NCBI GenBank assembly: GCA_014378525.1 | Contig: JACMNL010000044.1 | Span: 1-35,886 of the forward strand | Direction of reading: 5' to 3' | DNA: 35,886 nt | Source of the DNA: Bacteriovorax sp. | GTDB lineage: Bacteria > Bdellovibrionota > Bacteriovoracia > Bacteriovoracales > Bacteriovoracaceae | Shown: piece by piece, positions 23,021 through 30,957 of the stretch | Numbering within the stretch: position 1 is the first letter of the stretch | Layout: each line of letters begins with the position of its first letter | Position numbers and translations under genes: made by a program | Notes under the pieces: generated by a model | Databases searched by the model: none | The model's input: only the letters and a program-made list of their open reading frames with translations | What the model was told of the DNA's origin: nothing

Positions 23021-23917
23021 ATGAAGCATTACCAAAAATTAGCGATGATATCGCTAGTGACTCTATTTATGAGCAGCACTGCTCATGCATGGGGAGCAAG
23101 AAGACCAAGTACACCGACGACGCCAACGACACCAACTACGCCCACAACACCAACCACTCCGCCAGCAGACAGCTCTTACATCGATCAGATCAAGTCGATT
23201 GCAGCAAGTTCATCTTGTGCAAGCTACTCGTGGAAAAACCGCGGTAAAGCACCGGCAGCCTACATTAAAGGGATGGCATTAAACTATGCGAGAAGTTTAT
23301 GTCGACTGCAGACAACACTTGCAGCACCAACTTCAACTGCAACACTACTTAGCAGTAAGGCCGGTGATGCGGCAAAAGATGCCCTTGCTCATTACTCATC
23401 AACATTTTCGAGTTTAGGTTTTGTTGTGAATGTAGCAGGACAAGATGCACTTCGCTCACTCTACACTCTTGGTATTGGTTTAGGTATGAGAGAGTCTTCA
23501 GGACAATACTGTGAAGGAAGAGATACAACGGCATCGAATACATCAGCGAGTACAGCAGAAGCAGGAATGTTTCAGACAAGCTATAACTCAATGACAGCAT
23601 CCCCTGTACTCTCTGCACTTTATGCTGAATATAAAGCAAGACCTGAAATGTGCTGGCTCGATGTATATAAAGTTGGTGTAAGTTGTTCGGCAGCCAGTAT
23701 CTATGGAAGCGGTGAAGGTGCAACTTACCAGACTTTAAATAAATCTTGCCCTGCCTTCGCTGCTGAATACGCCATGGCAACACTAAGAGTACTGCGCAGC
23801 CACTACGGGCCGATTGTAAGAAAAGAAGCGGAAGTTGTTCCAGCATGTAATGCGATGTTAAAAAGTGTTCAGGATTTAATAAATAACGACCTGAATGCCT
23901 GCGACGATTTACTTTAA
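23021..23917 (+). CDS. secreted lysozyme/transglycosylase-like protein with a PTT-repeat linker
   Basis: The ATG at 23021 follows AGGAG; the product is 298 residues. A signal peptide (1-23, ending AHA) is followed by a linker made of five perfect Pro-Thr-Thr units at about residues 32-46. The main domain resembles the lysozyme-like superfamily: GIGLGMRESSGQYC places a candidate catalytic E158, and AGMFQTSYNSM at 181-191 mirrors the GLFQ/GLMQ motif of transglycosylases. At least eight cysteines in the mature part suggest disulfides. It should act on peptidoglycan in the periplasm or outside the cell. The assignment rests on motifs only. Confidence 0.65.
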   Translation: MKHYQKLAMISLVTLFMSSTAHAWGARRPSTPTTPTTPTTPTTPTTPPADSSYIDQIKSIAASSSCASYSWKNRGKAPAAYIKGMALNYARSLCRLQTTLAAPTSTATLLSSKAGDAAKDALAHYSSTFSSLGFVVNVAGQDALRSLYTLGIGLGMRESSGQYCEGRDTTASNTSASTAEAGMFQTSYNSMTASPVLSALYAEYKARPEMCWLDVYKVGVSCSAASIYGSGEGATYQTLNKSCPAFAAEYAMATLRVLRSHYGPIVRKEAEVVPACNAMLKSVQDLINNDLNACDDLL

Positions 23918-23928
23918 TTAATTTTTTC

Positions 23929-23952
23929 AAGGCCTCATATATTTGAGGCCTT
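23929..23952 (+). terminator. stem-loop downstream of the lysozyme-like gene
   Basis: AAGGCCTCA (23929-23937) and TGAGGCCTT (23944-23952) pair perfectly with a six-base loop, 12 bases after the stop codon. The following sequence, CGTCTAAT, is a poor T tract, so termination may be inefficient. Confidence 0.55.
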
Positions 23953-24060
23953 CGTCTAATGCTTCAAATTATTTTTCGTATTGACTCTAATCAATCTGGA
24001 ATCAAGATATGCTTGCAATTGTTGTTTAACGGGAGTTAGATAATTGCCAGAGAGGTTATT

Positions 24061-25140
24061 ATGAATCTAGCAGGTCCTTATCAGGATTGGGAAATTGCTT
24101 TTATCAGCAAGAAGCCTTTTTATAAAAGACTGATCTTTGCATTTATCGCTGCCATTCTTGGATTGTGTGCGGTCTATACGATTACCAGTTTAACCGGACT
24201 TTACTTCAGCTCTCTGATAATTACGATTGTGATTATCATAAGTCTTTACAGTGGTTTTTTTATCGCTGTTCCTTTTGCCATCGTTCTGGGCCTGATTGCA
24301 GATTATTATTTTTTACAACCAATCGGCAGTATCTTTGATTCAGTACAAGGCGTTGAACATTTTATTATCGTTACAGGCATAACTATTTTTGTGAGTTACT
24401 TGATTGCTAAACTTAGATCTTCTTTTCACAAAATAGATATGAGTAAAAAAGAAGCAGTTGAAGGTGCTCTAATGATGGAGAAAGTACTGGCCCTCGTATC
24501 TCACGATGTACGTACTCCCCTAACTATTACAAAAATGGGTGTTCAATCGGTCATTAAACATCCTGAAAATGTCGAAAAAAATGCCATCATTCTGCAGAAG
24601 ACTTTAAAGAGCCTCGAAATGATTGAATCGATGACCCAATCACTGCTGGATGTTTCACGTATCCGTTCTGGCAAAACAATTCCTCTGGATTTTGAACATT
24701 GCGATTTAAAAACGCGGGTCACGCACATGTATGAAGATATGCTTCCAAGCTATGGCGACAGACTTCAGCTAAGTTATTCCGTCATTTCATTAAATGGAAC
24801 ATGGGCCACAAATGGTATTCGCAGAGCACTTGAAAACCTCATTACAAATGCAATTAAATATGGCTCGATGAATACGCCGATCATAATCAATCTGGAAGAA
24901 GCAAAAGGGTTCGCGCTTCTTTCTGTACATAATGACGGTAGAGAAATCTCAAAGGATGAACAGGAAAAATTATTCGATTCATTTCACCGCACGGCCGAAG
25001 CAGAACAAAGTAAGGTCAAGGGATGGGGTCTGGGTCTTGCCCTCGTCAAAGGGGTTGCAGAAGCTCACGACGGCGAAGTTCTGGTGTCCAGCTCAGAGGG
25101 AAAAGGCACTCTTTTCACCCTTAAACTCCCGATAAAATAG
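24061..25140 (+). CDS. orphan membrane sensor histidine kinase with KdpD-like DUF4118 sensor
   Basis: The 359-residue protein has a membrane domain of about four segments (residues 22-118) resembling the DUF4118 region of KdpD. The kinase core follows: HisKA with H148 in LVSHDVRTPLT, an N box with N259/N263 (ENLITNAIKYGS), a D-box-like SVHNDG at 288-293 and the G2 box KGWGLGLALVKG at 320-331. The adenine-binding Asp of the D box is replaced by Asn, as in the VHN-G subfamily. No response regulator gene is adjacent, so it is an orphan. AGAGAGG precedes the ATG. The C-terminal half is clearly related to that of the PAS kinase at 32160-33242. Confidence 0.88.
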   Translation: MNLAGPYQDWEIAFISKKPFYKRLIFAFIAAILGLCAVYTITSLTGLYFSSLIITIVIIISLYSGFFIAVPFAIVLGLIADYYFLQPIGSIFDSVQGVEHFIIVTGITIFVSYLIAKLRSSFHKIDMSKKEAVEGALMMEKVLALVSHDVRTPLTITKMGVQSVIKHPENVEKNAIILQKTLKSLEMIESMTQSLLDVSRIRSGKTIPLDFEHCDLKTRVTHMYEDMLPSYGDRLQLSYSVISLNGTWATNGIRRALENLITNAIKYGSMNTPIIINLEEAKGFALLSVHNDGREISKDEQEKLFDSFHRTAEAEQSKVKGWGLGLALVKGVAEAHDGEVLVSSSEGKGTLFTLKLPIK

Positions 25141-25156
25141 TCCTCTGTCTAAACCT

Positions 25157-25183
25157 TTGACACTTTTAATTGGGTAGTAAAAT
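25157..25183 (+). promoter_or_regulatory. possible sigma-70 promoter of the 25263 gene
   Basis: A perfect TTGACA (25157-25162) is followed after 15 bases by TAAAAT (25178-25183). The spacing is short of the optimum, and the leader would be about 73 bases. Confidence 0.3.
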
Positions 25184-25262
25184 CTTTACATGTGTGCCCC
25201 AAGGCCTCTTAGTTTTCAGTTACATTTAGTTAATTACTTTTAACGGAAACCTTGAGGTTTGT

Positions 25263-25688
25263 ATGATCGAAGCATTAATGGGCGTAACTCTTGTCGCAAT
25301 GGGATTCTACTTTTTTAAGTCGACGGATCTTCCAAAAGATATGAAAGACAGAAGTGCTCAACTGAGAGCAGAGTCTGCCTCTAACCCGATCATTCGAACA
25401 AAAAGAATGGCCTTTGATTCGAAAGCTACGTCTGCTGTAAAAGCAGAAATTAAAAACACAATTAAAGTTCTGGATGACAATCAGGCCGCAAAACTTGCCA
25501 AGCTTGAAGCTCATAAAAAAGAACTGGAAATGAGACAGAGAGCTCAGGTTATTGATGAGCTTACAATGAAGATTACTGCTCTTGAGCAGGAACTTAAAAC
25601 AAACAATACAAGAAACGCAGAAATCCTTGCAGAGATCGATTTGCACATGGCAACTCTTGCACGCTTAACATCAGTATCGCTTTCTTAG
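25263..25688 (+). CDS. membrane-anchored coiled-coil protein, unknown function
   Basis: The 141-residue protein begins with a short hydrophobic segment (residues 4-19, LMGVTLVAMGFYFF). A charged region follows, and from about residue 75 to 130 a long heptad-rich coiled coil (KLAKLEAHKKELEMRQRAQV, then ITALEQELKTNN). It probably anchors in the inner membrane and self-associates. GAGG precedes the ATG, and a strong terminator follows, so it is a monocistronic unit. I do not recognise a family. Confidence 0.65.
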   Translation: MIEALMGVTLVAMGFYFFKSTDLPKDMKDRSAQLRAESASNPIIRTKRMAFDSKATSAVKAEIKNTIKVLDDNQAAKLAKLEAHKKELEMRQRAQVIDELTMKITALEQELKTNNTRNAEILAEIDLHMATLARLTSVSLS

Positions 25689-25710
25689 TTAGTTTATAGA
25701 ATGTTTTCTT

Positions 25711-25750
25711 ATGCCTTGAGTGCCCTAACACTCAAGGCATTTTTGTTTTT
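25711..25750 (+). terminator. Rho-independent terminator of the coiled-coil gene
   Basis: A perfect 12-pair stem (25711-25722 with 25729-25740), a six-base loop and a TTTTGTTTTT tail lie 23 bases after the stop codon. On the minus strand no T tract follows, so it serves the plus-strand gene only. Confidence 0.92.
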
Positions 25751-26240
25751 ACTCGAGAAATACCTGCGGCTTCGGAAAATCCCTCACTTCTTTTTTTGGA
25801 AATAAGTCTTTCACGTCACCGTTGTCGTTCATCGGATCGATATGTGGATAAACAATTTTTTCAACTGACATTGTTTTGGTATTGAGTGTGAAGATGAATG
25901 GTCTCTGCTCATCGATTCCATAATGTGCACGTTCGATAAACTTTGCGATATCCTTGCAGACTTCATTACTTTCAATCGTAAAATTTCCTGCAATCTCGTT
26001 ATAGAAATTGCGGTACTCAATCATCGCTTTCGGGTTGTTGTCATAGACGCGGTTTTTTGCACAAACGAGCATCATCTCGCGACCGTTGTAATTGGTCATT
26101 GAGTAAGTTTCGAAACTATCAGGGATAGCGCGAACAATTTTCAAAACGATTTTTTCTTTGAACACCGGCTTGATAACTTCAAGATTGGAATGTGCCTGGA
26201 AAGAAACTAATAATAATGCGCTCGCAAGAATTCCTTTCAT
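25749..26240 (-). CDS. small exported protein of unknown function
   Basis: From the ATG at 26240, eight bases after AGGAG, the product is 163 residues; a GTG one codon upstream is also possible. A signal peptide (about 1-18, ending AHS) indicates export. The mature protein has two cysteines (LVCAKN and EVCKDI) that could form a disulfide, and a mixed alpha/beta character. No known family was recognised. It is convergent with the coiled-coil gene, and its stop codon overlaps that gene's terminator tail. Confidence 0.6.
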   Translation of the reverse strand: MKGILASALLLVSFQAHSNLEVIKPVFKEKIVLKIVRAIPDSFETYSMTNYNGREMMLVCAKNRVYDNNPKAMIEYRNFYNEIAGNFTIESNEVCKDIAKFIERAHYGIDEQRPFIFTLNTKTMSVEKIVYPHIDPMNDNGDVKDLFPKKEVRDFPKPQVFLE

Positions 26241-26331
26241 CACTTTCTCTCCTGTGAATTTTAATTGTCCTCTTAATAGTTATAACAAATCTGCGTTAGT
26301 TTCTACTTTACTCTCCTAACATGTTCTTACT

Positions 26332-26347
26332 TGGCGTGAGAATTGCT
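26332..26347 (+). promoter_or_regulatory. sigma-54-like promoter of the UvrA2 gene
   Basis: TGGCGTGAGAATTGCT matches TGGCACGRNNNTTGCW at all informative positions except A5 and C6, with exact spacing. The predicted start near 26358 leaves 16 bases to the ATG, which hold the GAAGGGGG ribosome-binding site. Confidence 0.5.
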
Positions 26348-26373
26348 ATTAGAACATTGAGAAGGGGGCATAG

Positions 26374-28878
26374 ATGGAAGGTTTTGTTAAAATTCGCGGA
26401 GCTCGTGAGAACAATTTAAAGAACATAAGCGTAGATATTCCCAGAGATGCTCTCGTCGTCTTCACTGGTGTTTCCGGTTCGGGGAAATCTTCCCTCGCCT
26501 TCGGGACTCTTTATGCTGAAGCTCAAAGACGTTACCTTGAATCAGTTTCTCCCTATGCCAGGAGACTGTTCAACCAGATGTCGGTTCCTGAAGTGGATGA
26601 GATCGAAGGTCTTCCACCTGCCGTAGCTCTACAGCAGCAAAGAGGATCTCCATCTACACGCTCATCAGTGGGAAGTGTGACGACACTTTCAAATTTACTT
26701 CGCATGCTCTATTCACGTGCAGGAACCTACCCCGCGAAACAATCCATTATTTATGCAGAAGGATTTTCACCTAACACTCCTGAAGGTGCATGTCCGAATT
26801 GTCACGGACTAGGGAAGGTTTATGAAGTGACGGAAAAATCCATGGTGCCTGATGATTCACTCACGATAAGAGAGCGTGCTGTGGCCGCTTGGCCTCCGGC
26901 CTGGCATGGTACAAATTTAAAAGATATGCTGGTGACGTTAGGTTATGACATCGATGTGCCGTGGAAAAAACTTCCGAAAAAAGACCGCGACTGGATTCTC
27001 TTTACGAAAGAACAGCCGAATGTTCCGGTGTGGTCTGGATTTGAATCACATGAAGTGAAACAGGCGATGAAGAAAAAAATGGAACCGAGTTATCACGGGA
27101 ATTTTTCCAGCGCGAGAACTTATGTGCTCCAGACTTTCGCCACCACTCAAAGCCCGCTGATGAAAAAAAGGGTTTCAAAATATATGATCAGTGCTGTCTG
27201 TTCTGAGTGCCATGGCCAGCGTTTAAGAAAAGAATCGTTATCTGTAAAATTTGCGGGATTAAATATTTCTGAAATTTCTCATCTTCCGATTAAAGAGTTA
27301 AAGAAAATTTTTCATCCTTATGCCAACGGTACTTCACCCGAGATGGAAAAATTAAAAGTTAAACATCCCGAACAGGTTCTGGCAGCAACCAGAATAGCAG
27401 AAGATATGGCCGCAAGACTCGATGTACTTCTTGATTTAGGACTTGGTTATCTTTCGCTGGAGAGGAGCACACCTACACTTTCACCTGGAGAATTACAGAG
27501 ACTAAGGCTTGCAACACAAGTGAGATCAAATTTATTTGGTGTGGTGTATGTTCTCGATGAACCTTCTGCAGGACTACATCCGGCCGATACACAGGCCCTT
27601 CTTCGTGCGTTCGAAAAATTAAAGGCCGCAGGTAATTCTCTTTTTGTCGTCGAACATGAAATCGATATTATTCATAAAGCAGACTGGATTATTGATGTCG
27701 GACCGATGGCCGGTGAACTTGGAGGAAATATTCTTTACAGTGGTCCTCCGGAAGGTCTTAAAAAAATAAATGAATCGCAAACCAGAAAATATATTTTTGG
27801 AAATAATGTTAACCAGAAAACTGAATTTCGAAAACCAAAAGACTGGATCAAATTAAAGGATGTAACCAGAAACAATCTTGATCACCTGGAAATTGATTTT
27901 CCATTGGGAGTCTTTACAAGTGTGACAGGAATATCCGGCTCTGGAAAATCCACTCTCGTCAGTCAGGTGCTGGTTGAACTCATATCAAATGAATTGGGAA
28001 TGGAAGCACCAAAACTCGACGATGAAGGTGAAGAGCTGGAGAGAACAATTGTCGAAACCATCGATGGAAAGATACACGGAGGAATCAAGGGTATCAAAAG
28101 AATGGTACAGGTTGATCAGAAATCCATCGGCCGCACTCCGAGATCAAACCTTGCGACATACACCGGCCTGTTCGATCACGTAAGAAAAATATTCGCCAAT
28201 ACTAAAATGGCAAAGTTGCGGCACTACGATGCCGGTAGATTTTCTTTTAACGTGGCCAAGGGACGCTGTGAGCACTGCCAGGGCGAAGGCTTTGTCATGG
28301 TCGAGCTTTTATTTTTACCGAGCGTCTATACGCCCTGCCCGACCTGTCAGGGAGCTCGTTACAATGCGAAGACTCTTGAAGTGACTTATAAAGAAAAAAA
28401 TATTGCTGACGTATTAAAAATGACTGTAGATGCTGCTTTTGATTTTTTCAGTGATGACACCAGTGTCTCGAGAGCATTGGGAGTGCTTCGAGAAGTGGGA
28501 CTTGGTTATCTCCGCCTCGGCCAGCCGGCAACAGAACTTTCAGGTGGAGAGGCACAGAGAATAAAACTTGCCACAGAACTTCAACGAATCACTAATGGAG
28601 ATACACTTTATATTTTAGATGAACCTACGACAGGATTACACCCTTCTGATGTTGAAAGATTATTAAAACAGCTTAACAGACTTGTCGATGCCGGTAACAC
28701 AGTTATAGTTGTCGAGCATGATATGAAAGTCGTTTCAAATTGTGACTGGATAATTGATATGGGGCCTGGTGCGGGTGATGAAGGTGGCCAGGTTGTTGTG
28801 TCTGGAACACCTCTTGAAGTATTAAAAAATAAAAAAAGCATGACTGTAAAATATTTGAATCAATTTATTTCGACGTAA
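26374..28878 (+). CDS. UvrA2-type ABC ATPase (excinuclease subunit A paralogue)
   Basis: The 834-residue protein has two ABC ATPase halves. The first has a Walker A GVSGSGKSS near residue 32, the signature LSPGELQRL near 370 and VLDEPSAGLHP. The second has GISGSGKST near 519, LSGGEAQR near 722 and ILDEPTTGLHP. Zinc modules CPNC (about 143), CSEC (276) and the CEHC...CPTC pair (from 632) are present. It is about 100 residues shorter than housekeeping UvrA, as expected for class II UvrA (UvrA2) proteins that lack part of the UvrB-binding region. Such proteins bind damaged or drug-bound DNA and help tolerance to DNA-damaging compounds. It is monocistronic with a strong ribosome-binding site. Confidence 0.88.
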   Translation: MEGFVKIRGARENNLKNISVDIPRDALVVFTGVSGSGKSSLAFGTLYAEAQRRYLESVSPYARRLFNQMSVPEVDEIEGLPPAVALQQQRGSPSTRSSVGSVTTLSNLLRMLYSRAGTYPAKQSIIYAEGFSPNTPEGACPNCHGLGKVYEVTEKSMVPDDSLTIRERAVAAWPPAWHGTNLKDMLVTLGYDIDVPWKKLPKKDRDWILFTKEQPNVPVWSGFESHEVKQAMKKKMEPSYHGNFSSARTYVLQTFATTQSPLMKKRVSKYMISAVCSECHGQRLRKESLSVKFAGLNISEISHLPIKELKKIFHPYANGTSPEMEKLKVKHPEQVLAATRIAEDMAARLDVLLDLGLGYLSLERSTPTLSPGELQRLRLATQVRSNLFGVVYVLDEPSAGLHPADTQALLRAFEKLKAAGNSLFVVEHEIDIIHKADWIIDVGPMAGELGGNILYSGPPEGLKKINESQTRKYIFGNNVNQKTEFRKPKDWIKLKDVTRNNLDHLEIDFPLGVFTSVTGISGSGKSTLVSQVLVELISNELGMEAPKLDDEGEELERTIVETIDGKIHGGIKGIKRMVQVDQKSIGRTPRSNLATYTGLFDHVRKIFANTKMAKLRHYDAGRFSFNVAKGRCEHCQGEGFVMVELLFLPSVYTPCPTCQGARYNAKTLEVTYKEKNIADVLKMTVDAAFDFFSDDTSVSRALGVLREVGLGYLRLGQPATELSGGEAQRIKLATELQRITNGDTLYILDEPTTGLHPSDVERLLKQLNRLVDAGNTVIVVEHDMKVVSNCDWIIDMGPGAGDEGGQVVVSGTPLEVLKNKKSMTVKYLNQFIST

Positions 28879-28923
28879 CCGGCATTAGCAACTCCGTTTA
28901 AAAATAAAACTATTTAATCATCT

Positions 28924-29391
28924 TCAAATTTTTTCAATTTGTGTAGCAACAATCGTTCTGATTTCATCATGTCGGATCATACCACCCAGGTGCGCCGTAT
29001 TAGCGATAAGTCCGGAAGAGATAATTCCAAGAACAAAAACACCAATCTCAATTTTTGATATCCATGCAGGTTTTTTTGATCTGGCATAAAACCAAACACC
29101 TGCAGCTAGCGCCATTAAAACCATTACGATTAAAGTTTTATCAGCAGCTTCTTCATGCGCCTTGATTAATGCATGTGTGACACCAGGTTTATTTTTTATA
29201 ATTTCTTCCGTGCCGTCACCGCTCAAGTCCATACCAATGGTAAAAACTCCAGAAATAATGGCAATAATCATTCCCGATAATATGAACTGCTTATTTTTAA
29301 AAACGAAGGCCATAATAAAAAAGAGTACAACCAGAAAACTTCCAGCTATCGGAAAGTGGTTAATCATTAAGTGAATTTGTGCAGCATTCAT
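28924..29391 (-). CDS. four-helix membrane protein, DUF2231-like, possible haem binding
   Basis: The 155-residue protein has four hydrophobic segments (about 15-31, 37-55, 86-103 and 114-131). Conserved-looking histidines lie at the membrane edges: H7 and H12 in HLMINHFPIAG, and H134 and H141 in TAHLGGMIRH. The pattern resembles DUF2231 and related small membrane proteins, in which such histidines may bind haem. GAGG precedes the ATG. It is the last gene of a co-directional series below 34.6 kb, 90 bases downstream of the phnA-like gene. Confidence 0.55.
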   Translation of the reverse strand: MNAAQIHLMINHFPIAGSFLVVLFFIMAFVFKNKQFILSGMIIAIISGVFTIGMDLSGDGTEEIIKNKPGVTHALIKAHEEAADKTLIVMVLMALAAGVWFYARSKKPAWISKIEIGVFVLGIISSGLIANTAHLGGMIRHDEIRTIVATQIEKI

Positions 29392-29481
29392 TTTTACCTC
29401 ATAAGATTATTGTACATAAGATGATTACATAAATGAGATGATTAGAATTGAGATTAATAATTACAAAGCTGTAAGGAAAAA

Positions 29482-30063
29482 CTAAATTGCTTTTTTCAGA
29501 TAAATTGTCAGCAACACAATGTGTGTTCCGTTAACTTTTCCTTCGATATGTTCCGGATTGGAAGTAAGTGTTATATTTTTCACTAGTGTGCCGCGTTTTG
29601 CCGTAAAGTTTGCACCTTTCACTTCCAGGTCCTTTATAAGAGTCACTGAATCGCCATCCAAAAGAATTGTTCCGTTGCTGTCTTTTGTAGGTTTCACATC
29701 GTCACTCGATTCAGATTCAGGAAGCCCTGCCTCTGCCCATTTCAATGTCTCTTCATCTAGAAACAACTGATCAAGAAGATCGCGCGCCCAGCTCTCACCT
29801 GACAATTGTTTTAACTGTCTCCACGCCATCACCTGTACCGCGGGAACTTCACTCCACATACTTTCATTTAAAGCACGCCAGTGATTCACTTCGATTTTAG
29901 AAGGGTCTTTTATTTGAGTCGCACATGTGTTGCAAAGATAAATTGAATTTTCAGGCTGAATGCTTGCGACTGGTGGAATGTGAAAAACACTTAAAGAAGA
30001 ATCAGATGAACAAAGTTCACATTTAGATCCTGAACGTTTTACAAGTGTACTTTCGACTGTCAT
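29482..30063 (-). CDS. PhnA/YjdM-family zinc-ribbon protein
   Basis: The 193-residue protein has an N-terminal zinc ribbon with C15-x2-C18 and C44-x2-C47. A C-terminal YjdM/PhnA domain follows (DSNGTILLDGDSVTLIKDLE, GTLVKNITLT, NGTHIVLLTIYLKKA). The family is often named alkylphosphonate utilisation protein PhnA, but no phosphonate genes are nearby and its biochemical role is unsettled. The central part (about 55-110) is an extension found in the longer members. It lies 65 bases downstream of the response regulator gene, with a stem-loop in the gap. Confidence 0.82.
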   Translation of the reverse strand: MTVESTLVKRSGSKCELCSSDSSLSVFHIPPVASIQPENSIYLCNTCATQIKDPSKIEVNHWRALNESMWSEVPAVQVMAWRQLKQLSGESWARDLLDQLFLDEETLKWAEAGLPESESSDDVKPTKDSNGTILLDGDSVTLIKDLEVKGANFTAKRGTLVKNITLTSNPEHIEGKVNGTHIVLLTIYLKKAI

Positions 30064-30099
30064 GAAACATGCCCCTGAAAAATTAAAAAATGATTTGCG

Positions 30100-30137
30100 T
30101 TAAACTAGCACGCCAGAGCAGATTCTGGCTAGTTTAA
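30100..30137 (-). terminator. stem-loop over the stop codon of the response regulator gene
   Basis: TTAAACTAG and CTAGTTTAA arms (nine pairs) enclose a second CCAGA/TCTGG stem with a four-base bulge. The TAG stop codon of the response regulator is part of the 5' arm in the mRNA. A T-rich stretch (ATTTTTTAATTTTT) follows only eight bases later, so termination is possible but not standard. Confidence 0.4.
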
Positions 30138-30914
30138 GAAAGCGAGAATCTCACCGTTGGGAGTATTAAATTTATAAAAAGATGATTTATATCCTGTTTC
30201 TGTGAGAATTTCCTGACTGAGCATTTTGGAAAACGTCACTCTGGAATTTAAAAGGTCCTGCCATACAGAAAGTGTCTCCGCTTCGATATCCTTATATTGA
30301 GTTCCCTGAACGACTCCTGCTATCTTTAAAAAAGTTTTCGACTTAATTAGCATTGTCACTGATAATTGTTCAGATGCCTTCGTTACAAAAAAATTCAGAC
30401 CAACTGATTCAAAATTCCAGATTTCAAACTGTGTTAATTTTTCAATCGAAACTGACTCTTTTGTCACGCTGGAAAGTTTTGTTGTAAAATCCTGGATCCA
30501 TTTTTCATTCAGTGTTGTAACACCAACTTCATCAGATTTTTTTACACCCAGAGCTTTTTCAACCAGATCCAGTAAAGTTTTGCTGTCAAAAGGTTTTGAT
30601 AAAAAATAAATTTTACTTTCACGGGCCATCTCAGTGACAACCAGTTTGTTAATAAAACCTGAACATAAAATAATTGGAGTGCTGACATTGAGTTTTGAAC
30701 TTCTGACGATGGAGATAAATTCATCACCTGTTATGACCGGCATTTTTAAATCGGTGATAATCAGGTCGAATTCTTTTTTCTCGATTTCACGCCACCCTTT
30801 TTGAGGGTGATCACAATACACGACGTCTGCTCCGATTTTACCCAGGAACGTCATGTATACATTCTCAAGAGAAGTTTCATCATCAATAACAAGAATAGAT
30901 AATTTATTTTTCAT
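30129..30914 (-). CDS. response regulator with an unassigned C-terminal domain
   Basis: Residues 1-118 form a receiver domain: acidic pocket D11/D12, phosphoacceptor D55 in LIITDLKMP, S85 and K107 (FLSKPFD). Residues 130-261 have no DNA-binding signature. They read as an alternating alpha/beta domain (LNFFVTKASEQLSVTMLIKS, then ETLSVWQDLLNSRVTFSKML), loosely like CheX/CheC phosphatase-type folds. It is an orphan; the two histidine kinases in the window are candidate partners. It lies 43 bases downstream of the Old Yellow Enzyme gene. No ribosome-binding site is visible, and a promoter placed for leaderless transcription precedes it. Confidence 0.8.
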   Translation of the reverse strand: MKNKLSILVIDDETSLENVYMTFLGKIGADVVYCDHPQKGWREIEKKEFDLIITDLKMPVITGDEFISIVRSSKLNVSTPIILCSGFINKLVVTEMARESKIYFLSKPFDSKTLLDLVEKALGVKKSDEVGVTTLNEKWIQDFTTKLSSVTKESVSIEKLTQFEIWNFESVGLNFFVTKASEQLSVTMLIKSKTFLKIAGVVQGTQYKDIEAETLSVWQDLLNSRVTFSKMLSQEILTETGYKSSFYKFNTPNGEILAFLN

Positions 30915-30920
30915 GATTTA

Positions 30921-30948
30921 ATTATGCATGAAAAGTAATGTTATTCAA
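30921..30948 (-). promoter_or_regulatory. sigma-70 promoter of the response regulator gene, leaderless geometry
   Basis: On the minus strand TTGAAT (30943-30948) and CATAAT (30921-30926) are 16 bases apart. Six bases separate the -10 box from the ATG at 30914, so transcription would start at the start codon. No Shine-Dalgarno is present. Confidence 0.45.
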
Positions 30949-30957
30949 GAGCGGGAA

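Noticed and set aside
23118..23162. ACCNAC-type repeat tract as a CRISPR or microsatellite locus
   Set aside because: It encodes the in-frame Pro-Thr-Thr linker of the secreted protein and has no spacers.
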